Source: Sialis fuliginosa (taxonomy: Eukaryota; Arthropoda; Insecta; Megaloptera; Sialidae). From it: a stretch of 64,000 bases of DNA. This document shows positions 39,470 through 52,609 of this stretch, one piece after another. Made by a program: the position numbers and the translations under genes. Under the pieces are notes generated by a model. The model did not search any database and was not told the DNA's origin. It saw nothing but the letters and a program-made list of their open reading frames with translations. The stretch spans positions 23,628,151 through 23,692,150 of the forward strand of contig OY540814.1 of the NCBI GenBank assembly GCA_961205875.1, given 5' to 3'. Position 1 is the stretch's first letter. Each line of letters opens with the position of its first letter.

Positions 39470-39479
39470 GCGCATGCGC
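39470..39479. promoter_or_regulatory. NRF-1/Ewg-type site upstream of the short EFR3 first exon
   Basis: GCGCATGCGC is a perfect NRF-1 core, about 135 bases before the ATG at 39613. It lies downstream of the alternative first exon at 39304, which supports a separate promoter for the short first exon. Confidence 0.55.
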
Positions 39480-39612
39480 AGTCCATATTTATGGTTTGAC
39501 ATTTCTACCTGTCAAGTCTGTCAGAATTTTTACTTTTTACAGAGCTGTAGTGATATTAGTATTAAAATAAAATTAGTGAAAAATTACTTATTTATATTAA
39601 CCAATAAGAGAA

Positions 39613-42600
39613 ATGTTAGGTATGAATTGGACATACATTTTATTTTTAGTTTATGCATGTTAAATACACATATATAAGACCAATTTTTGTTTTTCTATAT
39701 ATCTATATCTGTATTCTTTCATAACCTAATTCGAAACTATTACTAAATTTACGTACACCAATTAGAATAATTGTTATTTAAAACTTTCCTATTGATTATT
39801 TCTTGTTGATGTTACAAATTCACGAGTTTGAATCTTATCATCGCATTTTCATGGCAACTAAAAAACGTTTTATTTTGAAAAAGACCATTGAACAATGGGG
39901 TGAAAAGTATTAAATTAATAAATTCATTGTATTGACTTGGAATTGTGTAGTTAAAATGTGTTTAGAAATTATTGAACATATTATGAACAAGAGACAAATT
40001 AGACAGTCCATTCGTAACGATGAGAGTATGACATATATGATGAGATTTGAACGTAGGGATTACTTAATATATTTTTGTCACAATTAAAACAATTCTTTGG
40101 TCCATCCCTGATAGCATTTTCCAATTTCAGGCTGTTGCGGATGTTGTAGTGCATTTAGACCACGATATAAACGTTTAGTTGATAATATATTCCCGGTCGT
40201 ACCTCAAGATGGGCTTGTCAAAACCAACATGGAGAAACTTACGTTCTATTCGCTCAGTTCGCCTGAAAAATTGGATAGGATTGGTGAATATCTGTACCAA
40301 AGAGCTTCCAGAGACATATACAGACGTAGAAATGGGTAAGAGTAACTGTGACTAAATCTTGAACCCGTTTGAGTTTTTGTATTATTTATAGATTTGTTAT
40401 TATCGCGATGGAAGCAATGGACCAATTACTAGTAGCCTGCCATGCACCTTCATTGAATTTATTTGTAGAGAGCTTCCTGAAGATGGTTCAGAAGCTACTG
40501 GAATCACCTGATCCACAGTTACAGATATTAGCTACACAATCGGTAAGTGTGAGAACTAGAAGTTGTAGAAACTTGCCTAATTCTTTTCCTTACAGTTTGT
40601 GCGGTTTGCCAACATAGAAGAAGACACCCCATCGTACCACCGCAGGTACGACTTCTTTGTGAGCAAGTTCTCATCAATGTGTCACAATAATGAGGGTAGC
40701 GGTAACACTAAACTGAGAGACAGTATCCGATTGGCCGGGATCCGAGGTTTGCAGGCTGTCGTAAGGAAAACTGTATCTGATGATTTGGTTGAGAATATAT
40801 GGGAGCCGACACATATGGACAAAATAGTACCGTCTCTTCTGTTTAACATGCAGGGGGCCCAGTACCATTTACAAGAAACAGGAACTGAAATAGTGACTTC
40901 TGAGGAACAAACGGACCCTCCAACTTTAGCTGAGAGCTGCATGAGGGAGTTGGTGGGTCGGGCGTCATTTGGGCATATCCGTTCTGTTCTGAAACCAGTC
41001 TTAAAGTATGTGTGGACACTCTGAATAAAAAATAATAATAATTTTGAGTAAGAAGATGTAAAATTATTAACAATCTTGTTTGCAGGCATTTTGAACTTCA
41101 CAAGTTGTGGGTACCAAATCAGTTTGCGATTTATACATTCCGTATTATTATGTTCTCTATACAAGTAAGTTAAAACCGTCATACCTTACATCCAGATTCA
41201 CAAACAATATTTAACTCTCTAGGCACAATATTCGTATGCAGTTGTTGAAATACTGATGGCGCATCTTGATGACAACACTAAATCCAGCCCAAAGATTCGA
41301 ACGAGTATTGCTGACGTCCTATCTAAGATAATCGCAATTGCTGCCGGCGAGAGTGTTGGTCAGTTAAACTGTTTTAATTCATGAAGCCATCATGACTGAT
41401 TGTTTTTTTTTACAGGACCGTCTGTCTTGGAGATAATCAACTCCCTTCTGCGACACCTGAGGATATCAGTGATGTCCCCACAAAGTCAGCATGATGAGAA
41501 GACTTACCAGGAGGCACTGATCAATGCACTTGGAGAGTTTGCAAATCATTTGCCTGATTACCAGAAGATTGAGATTATGCGATTTATCATGTCGAAGATC
41601 CCGAACCCTGATAAATCAGAGCATGATAAGGCCGATACAATGCTGCAGAATATTCTGTTGAAGAGTTTACTTAAGGTAAAATCCAAAACGGCTAAAAAAA
41701 GCATTTAAAAAAATCGTAGGACATTTTAATAAATAAAAATTGCTTCTTTTTTGTTATTATTTGTGAATTTTGTTTTGTTTTCAGGTTGGTACAAAATATC
41801 AAACTATACAATTCAACAACACGTTCCCTGTGTCATTTCTGGAGCCGTTGTTGAGAATGTCGCTAGCAAGTGACCCGGATATGAGGATTCTTGTACAGAA
41901 AATTCTACATACGTTAATTGACAGACATCAGAATCTAGATAAATTGACCAAACCAACGTAAGTACAGACATTTTTTTTGATTTTTTGATTTTAGGGTCTT
42001 GAAAAATAATGTATTAACTTGAAATTTTGTATGCATCTTCTCTCTTCCTTTTAAAGCACATTTAAGTCCAAATAAATCACAATATGACTTGCAGAAGATG
42101 AAAAAATATAACGGAAAACCGACTGATATTTTTTAATTGTTAGTTATCATTTTTAGGGTTCCGTAGAAAAATAGGAACCCTTATAGTTTCAGTCAGTCTA
42201 TTAAGATGAAATTATAGATTGGAAAGTGAACTCAATTTTTTTTCACTTAAATCATTGAGTTGGGGTTTCTTTAGATAGATCTCCTAAAATGCAACAAAAA
42301 ATGTTTAGTCACTTGGTCTTTTTTATTTATTATTTAATTTGGTACTGAAGATAAATACACTTGTCTTGATTGAAAAATATTTAGGTTTGTTCGTTCAGGA
42401 TGAGCAGAAAGCCAGGAATCATCTTAAGCAAATTTTAACTCGTGAAATATAAATATTGGAAGTTTCCAAGCAGTTATTTTATATTTCAGCTTGTTCTACG
42501 CCGAATTAGATTTAATTTACGAGAAGAGCTCGCGTCAGGATATCATCTTTTTCAACAAGCATGGCTTGACGCTGTACGATACATTATATGAAGGTCTGAG

Positions 42601-44330
42601 ACTCCAGTCAAACACCGTAGAGAATATCGAAGCAATCTACACGACGTTAGCTCTCCTCTGTATCGAGCTGAGCACCGACGAGACGATAGCAGACTTTCTA
42701 CAGCTGGTTTTAGGGTGAGGTTGCGATTATAGAGGGAACTAGTGTAAAATGTAATGTAACGGTATTTGTTTCATGCAGGATTCAAACTATAGCATTGGAT
42801 AATGCTAGTCTGAGTATCGGGCAGCAGTTTAACCTGCACGCTGTTGTTATTTCTCTGCTTGTGTTGGTTCCAAATGTTGTTTCAGCGACAGCTGTAGCTG
42901 AGTATACAAAAAAGGTATGTTTAGGTTACTTTTTATAAATATTATGCGTTTATTTGTTCTGTTGGTAACTTTTGTGTAGTGCTTTTGTTATCATTGGTGG
43001 CAGTTAACAAAAGGCGGTGTTTACCTTGATGTTTTGATCTATGGCGATGCGTAAATTTGTAACTAGCATTTTTGTCTTGTGTACACCTTTATCGTCCTGT
43101 AACTTTTTAATATGTTAATAAATTTTTTTTTATGAAATACTAGAGAAGAGATTTCAAGCTTAAATTTCCTTTTTGTAATATTTCATTGCCATCATTTTTA
43201 CCAAAAGTTACAGCTGTTTGAATTTTGTAGTTTTTCAGGAAATCTATATTTATAAATAATTTTTAGATAATTGATGACCGAAGATCAGAAGCCCCGTATT
43301 TACTCCCAGAACTTCTGATCCATTATCCCGTCGAGTATATTATTGCAGCAAAACTACCACATCTCATGGTCGATAAGGTAAATAAATAATAACAGAGATA
43401 ATAACAATAACAGCGATAGTAAACATAATTTCCATTTAGATGGCTGTGTACGAGGCCTTGAAGAGCAACGGGCTGGACGGGTCAGTTCTGCAGCAGCCGT
43501 GTCCATATGGTGGGTTGCAGGGTGTCTCACACCTGGCGCACAGACACAGCTGGGTGGAGGCAGGTGCTAGGGGGAGTGTCGCTGACATGAACAACACATT
43601 GCCTGAGCTAGATAGCAGTTCTAGTTCACCGGCTGTGCCAAGGGTAAGTTCTGTGGATTTGAAAAATATGGTTCTTAAACTATGGCATTCTTTTTTCAAC
43701 TACATTTCAACCATTTTTACCAAACTTATAGAGCTTTCAATAATCTGGAAAAAAGATTTTTTTCTGTATTTCATCTTCGTATAAATCAATAAATCTGAAA
43801 TATTTCAGTGGATTTGAAAAATATGGCTCTTAAGCTATAACATACTTTTTTTCTACCTCATTCTGACCATTTTGATCGAAGTTACAGAACTTTGAATATT
43901 CCAAGTTTAATTTAAAAAAAATTTATGGGGCATACTTTTTTGTATTTTTTAATAGAAAATGCCCGAAGAGGAACTGACAATTGAAGCGATGAAGCAAGTC
44001 TTAGCTGAAACACCCATCGTCGTGAAACAGGCCGAGGCCGAAAAACGTCAGCAGCTAAACGAAACGTTCAGGAAGGCGTCATTTAGTGAAATAATACGTC
44101 GGACACAACCTTTGGTGAGTTGTTCTGCCACTATACTTTTGGGAATATTTCAGGAACAGAATACTAAATATATTTTATAATTTTTCTTATAGCACGATAA
44201 TCTACAAAATAAATTAACGGAGATATTTTCTTCGCTGTCGACGAGCATGATAGAAAACACAAAGACAGTTCAACAAAGCGAACCTGTACCAATCTATGAA
44301 GAGTTCTTCCCAGAACTGTTTGTTTATTGA
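39613..44330 (+). CDS. EFR3: EFR3 homologue (stmA/rolling blackout), 797 aa
   Basis: Exons: 39613-39619, 40131-40335, 40392-40542, 40596-41005, 41086-41164, 41223-41358, 41416-41675, 41785-41957, 42490-42714, 42779-42914, 43267-43377, 43440-43643, 43956-44114 and 44193-44330, all in phase. EFR3 is a palmitoylated plasma-membrane protein with armadillo-like helical repeats that anchors the PI4KIIIalpha/TTC7 complex making PI4P; in flies it affects synaptic transmission and phototransduction. The chosen start gives MLGCCGCCSAFRPRYKRL, the expected N-terminal cysteine cluster, followed by EKLTFYSLSSPEKLDRIGEY and YRRRNGFVIIAMEAMDQLL. The 7-base first exon (ATG TTA G before a GTATGA donor) is small but in phase. 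An alternative first exon (39304-39388) would add 26 residues net. Length fits the family (about 800). Confidence 0.93.
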
Positions 44331-45924
44331 GATTTAGTGACTTAGAGAGAACAAAAATGTATTTATTATATTTTAGGCTGAATGCCAAGTACGGATATTT
44401 GAGAAGAGATATACAACAGTTTTTCCTCTAAAGCAAAGGTCCCATATATATTTTTTGTGAGATTCATACTTCACTGAGTAATGACCGTCTGAATTTATTA
44501 ATATTGAAAATTCAAAATAAATTATAAATTATGAATCTGACATAAAATATGTAAAGGATCTTTTTCGTAGAGCATTTAATGAACTTTAATTTCGTACATA
44601 ACTATTTTTGATGTAAAGTTGAGAATTTGAATTGTCTCCGTATCCAGTCAGAATTGGTTAAATGTGTCCGTCTTGGCTCTGGCCTAATTATGTTATTTTT
44701 GATAGCAACGTGTTCGATTTTAGAAATGACAAGTAACCACTGTGCTTGACATAAAGTGCCAGTTTGTGTTTGTGGTTTTATCAAATCCATAACTGTTAAA
44801 TACAATCTGGCACCTCATATTGAGACTTTGGATTTTTTTTGTCGTTTTTAATATAGGGGGAAATTATTTTATTATGAAAAGATTTTAAATAATATTTATT
44901 TATTTTATTTATAATAAATGTGATGAAAAATAAAATTATTTCAAGATATTTGTGTTTTATTCTTGGAAAATAAAATAAAATGTATTTCAGGTGATTCAAT
45001 GTCAGTGTTGTACGTAAATGCAGGTAAGGTAATTATTTAGAGCCCCGGGTTTTAGGGGGCCTGAAGATTTTAGTAATAAATAATTTCGAGATATTTTTGT
45101 GATTTATTTTAGGAAAAAAAAATTTGATAATTTTTTAACGAGTCATTATAGCAATATTTAGGCTTTGGTAAAAATGTAATTAATTAGATAAAAGCATTTG
45201 CGTATTATACAGCAGGCAAATTAAGCAGGTGTGGAAAAGGGTAATTTTTAATATTATTTTTTTATTAAAATTGAATTGATTTAATAAAAGGTAATTTCAA
45301 CAAACGAAATTGGGTTAATTAACGTAATTCAAGATAGTAAGAAGGAGGGCCTCTCTTACTTAAGGATTCGTAAGATTTTACCTTCGAGCATATACCTACT
45401 AGAGGCAGCCTTTCCGCCCGCCGTGCGAACAAGTGTGCGAGAGAGAAAGCGCGAATAAGTCTACAACCTTTCTCTTTCGCTCGCCGAATTCAGCACGCGG
45501 AGCGAGAGAGAAAGGATGTAAACTTATTCGCGCTTTCTCTCTCGCACGCTTGTTTTGCACGGCCGAGCGGCAAGGCTGCCTCTAGTAGGTATATGCTCGA
45601 AGGAATTTACGGACCCCCTCCCCCTGCAAAAAATATATAGTAAGCAATTGAGTAAATAAATAAATATATACATTTTATTCAATAAATAAAATTCCGGAGA
45701 AAATATAACATTGTATTATTACTATTTATTACAACTAATACCGAAAAACAAAATGAATGAACTAAAAACTGTTTAAAATAATATCAGTGAATAAAAAATA
45801 ACACAAAAAACAGGTTTTATAAAAAAAATTAAACACAATTAAATAAATATTGAAACCACCCTTGAAACATTTTTAATACACCCCAAATAATTAATTTATT
45901 TCGCATATATTAAATTAAATCTAA
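44331..45924. other. Interval between convergent EFR3 and ATAD2-like genes
   Basis: Holds the 3' ends of both genes (plus-strand AATAAA near 44516; minus-strand AATAAA at 45895-45900) and a GC-rich palindrome (45381-45603). Open frames at 44602-44805 and 44796-44999 have no family features. Confidence 0.55.
45381..45603. mobile_element. GC-rich palindromic element of about 220 bp
   Basis: The outer arms CCTTCGAGCATATACCTACT and AGTAGGTATATGCTCGAAGG are perfectly inverted at both ends, and inner arms GTGCGAGAGAGAAAGCGCG and CGCGCTTTCTCTCTCGCAC are too. It is far richer in CpG and in GAGAG motifs than its surroundings. Probably a foldback MITE; GAGA-factor-type binding is only a possibility. 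Confidence 0.7.
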
Positions 45925-48900
45925 TCAACTTTCTAAAATATTATTTCGCATTTCTTTTTCAAAATCTTCAACACATCTATTTATATCCTAAAAAATAAAC
46001 GTAAATTTTCTATCGAAATGATGTTTGTATGAGAAATACCTTAAAATAAAACGGCCCTACCTGCACCAGCTTGTTTCTGTTCCAATCAGAAGCGTATCGG
46101 TTTATGTAGAAGTTGATTCTGTCGTACAATAGCTCCAGATTGGCGATTGTGCAGCTGATGGTCGACACATCGACGATTCTCCTGAGTAATGCCAGCATAT
46201 GCGGCTTGTACGTCAGGAAATGTTTATCTGAAACCGTTACCAGAACACAAAATCACTAACAACGCGTATTTTCTACGTCGGGTTTTATGGAATCACTTCG
46301 GCGTCCGTCCGTCCGTCTGTCACGGACGATTTTCTTTGAAGCTATTCAACGTAAAAATTTGAAAGCAATTGGGAAATTGATAAAAACATTTTTTTTCAAG
46401 GGTAATAGGGTGTCAAATGAAAGTTTATCAAAGCACAAATTCAATAATACCTATTATGTATTTTTTATGTATTTTTTTAAACATTGCTGTCCCCTACACT
46501 TTTCACCAAAAGGATCGATAAAAAATCTGACAAAATATTGAGAATTTGGTGTAGATTGAGCCAAAATTATCAATTGTTATAAACAATTTAATTGTTTATA
46601 TCCTTACAACTGATCAACCATTGGTTTTAGAGAAAAACTTTTTCGACAAAAAATATTTCTCACGATGTAAGGAACAACTTTTGTCTTTAAATGTTTTTCA
46701 ATTTTAACAATTTAAGTGACGGCATGGAACATGTATAAAGTTATTTAAAGTACATATATACAGTACACACTTATCTTACCGATATTTTCGTCGCTTTCGA
46801 AGCTATGCCGATCGAAACTAATCATCGAGTCTATGACTTCCTCCGCGGTCCTGACAGCGGCCGACTTCAAGTTCACCGACGGTGTTATTATCTTATTTCC
46901 TCTACAGTGTTTCGTGTCCGTAGCAACACTCACGTGCCTCTTTTCCTCCTTTTTCCTTGGCACGATGACCGGAGTGCCTGGCAATTTATACAAGAAAACG
47001 ATTTAATAAATAAAGTGTACCTCACCCACATAAGCGCACGGTTGAAGTGAAACTTCTTTTGTTTTCATTAAGCGTGCGAATTAAATAAATAAAGCTAAAC
47101 GTATTAAATTAATAACACAGCTACACAAAAAAAGTGCGGAGCCAAAAAAGCGACCTATATAGTATTTTAGTATTGATCGAGCATAGTCGAAATCCAAATT
47201 TTTGGAATTTTCTGCTTACCAATTTATTTTTTGGGCTTGAATTTAGGATTTAACCAGCTTGGAAAAATTCAACCTAAAGCTATATTTTTTTAAATAATTT
47301 AAAACAATTTAATAATTTTAGTATTTTTAACTTTTTAAAAAGATGTAACTTCAAGCAAGTGTCACAAATTCGAAAATTGGTGGTAAAGAGACGTAACTCA
47401 GGGTCTACCGGTGTATTATTTTAATACTCACTACTTTTGCTGCTGCTGTCGTCGTATTGAAAATACGCGTTCTTCTTTTTCTTCGTGCTGAGCTGATTAC
47501 TCTCAGTCGGCTCGTAGTTCATGTCCCTTCGTCTTTTCATACCTTTCTGGTGGTTATCTGAATATAGTCATTACAATTGTTACGCTATTTTCGAACATTA
47601 AACTAAATATGAAAAAGATTTACCGTCAGAACTGGATGGCGTGTATTCTACATCCTGCATACGAATGCGCCGGCTGTATCTCAAGGCGTTCCTCACGAGG
47701 CCCATTTCTATATTACAACGAATACACAAATAAGGTACTGGCACCAATCTTGGCCAATACTCTAATGTTGGACACGTATAATTAAATGTATTAAGTTAGA
47801 AATATTTGTTGATATTTGATTATTGCCATTATTGAATCATAATCTATAGATAATTAGTTACAGTTAGGACGGGGGGGAGGGGAGTAAAATACTGCTTTTT
47901 AGCCCCCTACAGGTGCTATTTTTGAGTTAGAAAAAAAGGTCATATTCTACTAATTGAGATTGGTAGCAAGTAGTTACAGAGTTAAAAGGAGGGGGGGGGC
48001 AAAATAAAATATTGCTTTTAGCCCCCTACAGGTGCCATTTTAGAGCTGGAAAATAAAACTGATTAGAATACCTCACACGTCTTGGTATACACTTTTTTTA
48101 TTTGCTTTAAAGCCGTTTGCAGGCGCCATTTTTGATTTAGAAAAAAATAAAAAATATTTTGTTTGCTTAGCTTTAGCTCCTTAGTGCCTCCCCTGAAAAA
48201 TTATTCTTTAGAATAAAAATTGATTGGATAAAAAACGAATGTGTGTGCATTTGTACGCACGACATTTAGCGTGCATATACGAAACTATAAGCCTGTTTTA
48301 TCGACTGTCATAACAGAAATCTGTATTACTAAGCGGATGAAGTCGCGGGTAACAGCTAGTATTATTATATTTTTTAATGTGTGACACATTATTGTGGAGT
48401 TAGTCGCTTTTCCGAACGACTTTAAATACATACGATTATGATCTATGAGGTCGTCCGCGTACTGGGGCTCATTTTCTGGCTTCGTACCTTAAAAATAAAA
48501 ATGTTTCACAAACTGTAGATAAACGCAATAAAGACAAGAGACTAGATAGCTTATGAAATATAACCGCTACACAGTAAAAATATATACCTATGAGCGTATT
48601 CTGCGGTGGCGCCAGGGCCTTCCCCAGCAACAGGGGGCTAAAGAACGCTTCCCGTTCCGCGCGCACGGGGTGCCTCATCGCCGTCACAATGCTGTTCCTC
48701 ATTTTTAGGTACTCGTATATCTGAAAAATCAATTTAATACGATCGTATATAGATAAAAAAGCTTAAAATATCTTCTTTACAATGCTTTCTGTAGATTGAA
48801 ATTTAATTCAATTTCTACAGTTATAAAATTATTTCTTTTTCATCCTTTGCAAAATTTTCTAAAAGTTGATTCTTTAGGAGATAAAGAAAAATACACATAT

Positions 48901-51761
48901 AAAGAATGTTTGGATGCCCTCTGGAGCAGAAATTATGGATTTTCGTAGGTTGTACTCATTACAACTTTTGATCAGTTTATTTTAAACTATCTTTCCCTCA
49001 AGTTACAAAAAAAATCAAACAAATGCAAAATTCATCGCTTTTGCTTTACTGCTAAAACGGCTCGTTTGCGGATATGGGTTTATTAACAATTCTACAATTC
49101 TTGAATGTTTGTCGGTATGTGAGGGTATCAATATACCTGTTGCGGCACGTCATCGCTGCACGTAAACAGCAACAGTAAAGGCATCGCCGGGTCTATCTCG
49201 TTGATGAGCGACATGAACACAGACCTGGTGGTTTGGTGCACTACGCCCCACCAGAGATCCATTCTCGGCACGTACAGAACGGCAGGCGCGCATTGCTTGC
49301 TCATGTTCACAATCTAAACACAATTTTACAAATAAAACTTATAACCATCAGTTTAAATTTATCAAACTTTCACCTGTATGAATGTCTCCTCGGCCGCCCT
49401 GATGCCGCTCTCGTGCATTGTCTGCAGGTCCACCAGATGGCACGGCAAGTGCTCCAGGTGGTGCAAGATAGCAGGCGCTACGTAGTTAGTGTGACCCTGT
49501 TCCTCAGCGCCAGTTATCAACAACCTTCCCGAGTATCTCTCGGTACCTGTCTTGAACCTATATATAAACAATAAAGCAACATAGAAACATATTTCTTATA
49601 CCACAGAACGTCCCGTAAACATACCAACAAACTTTCAGGAGTTGTCAAGGACATTAAAACAATCGTTTTTTGTTAATAAACCTATGTCCGCAAACGAACA
49701 GTTTTAACAGTAGGGCAAAAGAAAGGACTCCGCACAAAAACAATGGATTTTGCGATTGTTTTACTGTCCTTGACGACTCTTGAAAGTTTGTCGGGACACC
49801 TTGTTATATACTCAATACGTACCTATAATTCCTATCGAAGAAATGTGGCCACGTCTCCCTCATCCTGTTGAGTATCGTTGTCAGCTGCGACTGCAGTAGA
49901 GGACGTATAACCGCGTTCAGCTGTTTCAGCGGCGACCTTATTCTGCTCGAGGCCGGCACGAATATCTCCTTTGCGCTCAGGAAATCTGAATTGCTCACCT
50001 GCAATATTTATTTGTTAATATTAAAACGACGCGACGATATATAGAAACTACGAATCACCTTTAGGTTTTTGGGGTTGATCTTGAACTTGCCTAAGTTGGA
50101 GTGTATCTTCGGGTGGAACCTCCTGATGCAGCACATGACTGCCTCGACGCACAGTGCCTGCAGGTCGGCGCCGCAGAAACCGACGGTTGCCTCGGCCAGC
50201 TCGATCAGGAACTCTGCGGAGAGCAGAGACGACCATGGCCATGTGTGAATGTGCACCTGCAACAGAGTTTTACTTAAAATGCTATAACATCTAAACCAGA
50301 GATTCCCTTGGATTTCACACGTTTAAACTTTTATTGTCGGCATTTGCGGTTGTGTTAGTTAGTTGTAGAGTTATTTCACTTGGGGGTTCATGGTTAGGTT
50401 TTTACTATGAAAAGGGGTCCGTGGGCATAAACGATTGAAATTTTAACACGTAAAATTGTATGAGATACATTTTAAAACCACCCCAAATTGTCTGTGATTT
50501 ATAACAAGATGCATTATAATAACCTTCAAGATCTCGACGCGCGCGTTCACGTCTGGAAGCGGGAAGTACAGTTCCTTGTCGAACCTGCCGGGCCTGCGCA
50601 GGGCCGGGTCAATTGAATCCAGCCTGTTGGTGGCCCCGATGACAACGAGGCCCGGCTTCGAGTCGAGCCCGTCCATCATGGCCAGCAGCATCGCCACGAT
50701 GCTCGTGTGGATTTGGTCCTGGCGCGAACTGCGTATCGGCGCCAGTCCGTCCAGCTCGTCGAAGAATATTATCGACGGCCTCGTCTGCAACGCCTAGAAA
50801 TACGGTTATGATTTTTTACTACGTTCAAAAAATAATTTGATGCATAATATAGAGAATAATATTATTTTCTATAGTTTATGTCCCATTCATTTTATTCTAT
50901 TTTTTATTAGTTTGTTAGAAATATGTTTTAATAAAATAAGAATTACGTATACTGTTCTCTAGGATTACATAAACGAAAGGTCCATGGCTCCCATGGCAGA
51001 TATATTTTGAAATTGAGTTTTATTGTTTACCTGGTCAAAGAGCTCACGTAACTTCCTTTCTGATTCGCCGACCCACATGTCGAGTATGTCGGCTCCTTTG
51101 CGATTGTAAAACGAGACCATACCGTTAAAGTCTTTCTTGCATTCTTCAGCTAAAGCTGCAGCAACCAGAGTTTTCCCCGTACCTTTACAAATATATAAAC
51201 AATAATTTTAATACTATGAAGAAACGACAGTTCTTTAACGACATAGTACTTTGAAACTATACATCGTATAAACTTGGGATTATCTTAAAACGTTCGTTAT
51301 AAAGTCTAGTCTTACGTATTAAAATATCAAATTAATTCAATAATTTATTTGGAAGTTACAGCCTTTTAGAAAAAGTATACATCAAAAACTTGGTTTAGAA
51401 AAAATAGTACATTGACAGTGATTATAACAGTTATAATTAATTAATTTATGATTTAATCTATGAGTAATTCGTTCACTCAATATTTTCTAGCGATGGAAAT
51501 CCCCTACTTATAAATTTATTTCAGATTCTATTTAAATAAATAGATAAAGTAAAATAAAATATGGAATATACCTGGAGGTCCATGGAACAGCACCCCTCTA
51601 GGAGGTTTTATATTAAATCTTTCATAAACATTATGATGTTTGAGGGGTATTATTATGAGTTCCCTCAAAGTCTGCAATTGTTGAGCTAAACCGCCAATTC
51701 GACAGAACCCATGTTTTTTGAAATTATAATTGTTCTCGTTGCTCATTATTTTTGTACCCAT
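45925..51761 (-). CDS. ATAD2-like: ATAD2/Yta7-type tandem AAA ATPase lacking a bromodomain (723 aa)
   Basis: Fourteen exons join in phase: 51572-51761, 51031-51182, 50524-50793, 50059-50256, 49823-49998, 49374-49557, 49137-49313, 48588-48720, 48434-48487, 47624-47707, 47432-47557, 46780-46977, 46061-46227, 45925-45987. ATAD2 proteins are chromatin-bound ATPases that act on histones. AAA1 is intact: GPPGTGKT (61-68), Walker B IIFFDE (122-127), sensor GATN (167-170) and RRPGRF. The degenerate second ATPase module follows (SGRLLITGAEEQG, VLYVPRMDLWW). The family's long acidic N-terminus is absent: an in-frame TAA lies five codons before the ATG. The bromodomain is also absent. Instead come a short Lys-rich linker with RRRD and KKKKN and a C-terminal helical region (MLALLRRIVDVSTI to VEDFEKEM) like the ATAD2 tail. 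At 723 residues it is about half the vertebrate length. Confidence 0.9.
47736..47840 (+). repeat. Dispersed repeat fragment near exon 10 of the ATAD2-like gene
   Basis: GTACTGGCACCAATCTTGG and AGTTAGAAATATTTGTTGATA match the left part of the repeat at 10085. It lies about 30 bases from the exon border at 47707, in the intron. Confidence 0.55.
49604..49803. mobile_element. Foldback/MITE of the CGTAAACATACC family in an ATAD2-like intron
   Basis: CGTCCCGTAAACATACCAAC on the left is inverted against AAAGTTTGTCGGGACACC on the right. It shares GTCAAGGACATTAAAACAAT and GTTTTTTGTTAATAAAC with 24279-24490. A half copy lies in the next intron at about 49015-49130. Confidence 0.65.
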
Positions 51762-52609
51762 TTTGTATGATTCTTACACTTTAAATACAATTTTTAATAT
51801 GTAGTCGAAAGTTAAGCAATACTGCTTATATTGCCATCATAAATAACGATAAATTTTCAAACTCAAAATTTTGTACTGACGTATAAACAATTTTATATTC
51901 AGAGCTTTCTAGGATTACTATGGATATTTTGCTTCCTCGCGATATCGAAGATACGAGAAGCTTTGTGATCGTTTGAAAATGAGACAAATTATTAAGATCG
52001 TGTGTAAGAGGAAGGGGTGACATCCCAAAATATTTATTTTTTCAAGATATCTCAAAACACATGTTACGTGAAAATTTTATAAAATCTTTCTTGTAGAGCA
52101 TTACATTTCCTATAATATAGGTCTAAAACGTTTGTTGTGACGTTTTAAATGTCAGTTTGACGTTTGCATAAATTTAAATTTAGATTGAAACTGTCAAAAA
52201 ATTAAAAATACACCAAAAAATAATCAGATGCGTCTTAAGATAAAGTTAAAACTAATATTTTTTAGTAAAATTGTATAAAAATTAAATAGTTAACCAATGC
52301 CAGGCAATTTACCTGAATACTTTATCGGTTTTTAAATATTTAAAAATTGTTCAATAATTGGTGAATTTAACACGAGTAACACTTGCCAGATGTTTTTATT
52401 ATTTGTATATTGAAAAGGAACAGGGAATTAGGAGATTGAGTAGGACAATCAGGGAATACAAGGTGTTCCAATTTCAAAAGTACTTTTTCATGTTTTTTTT
52501 TCTGCCTTGATATAAATATTAAAATACAAATTTAACAATGTATATTAATTTATTTGATAAATAAAGTGAATAATAATTATAATAATAATATTGTCAGTAA
52601 GATGCATTA
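51762..52609. other. Intergenic region between the ATAD2-like and astacin-like genes
   Basis: AT-rich; no gene found. The ATAD2-like promoter should lie just above 51761, but I see no TATA box or known motif. A minus-strand AATAAA for the astacin-like gene is at about 52547-52552. Confidence 0.5.

Noticed and set aside
49233-49574. Plus-strand open frame of 113 residues across ATAD2-like exons
   Set aside because: It is antisense to two conserved exons and spans their intron; composition is that of a shadow frame.
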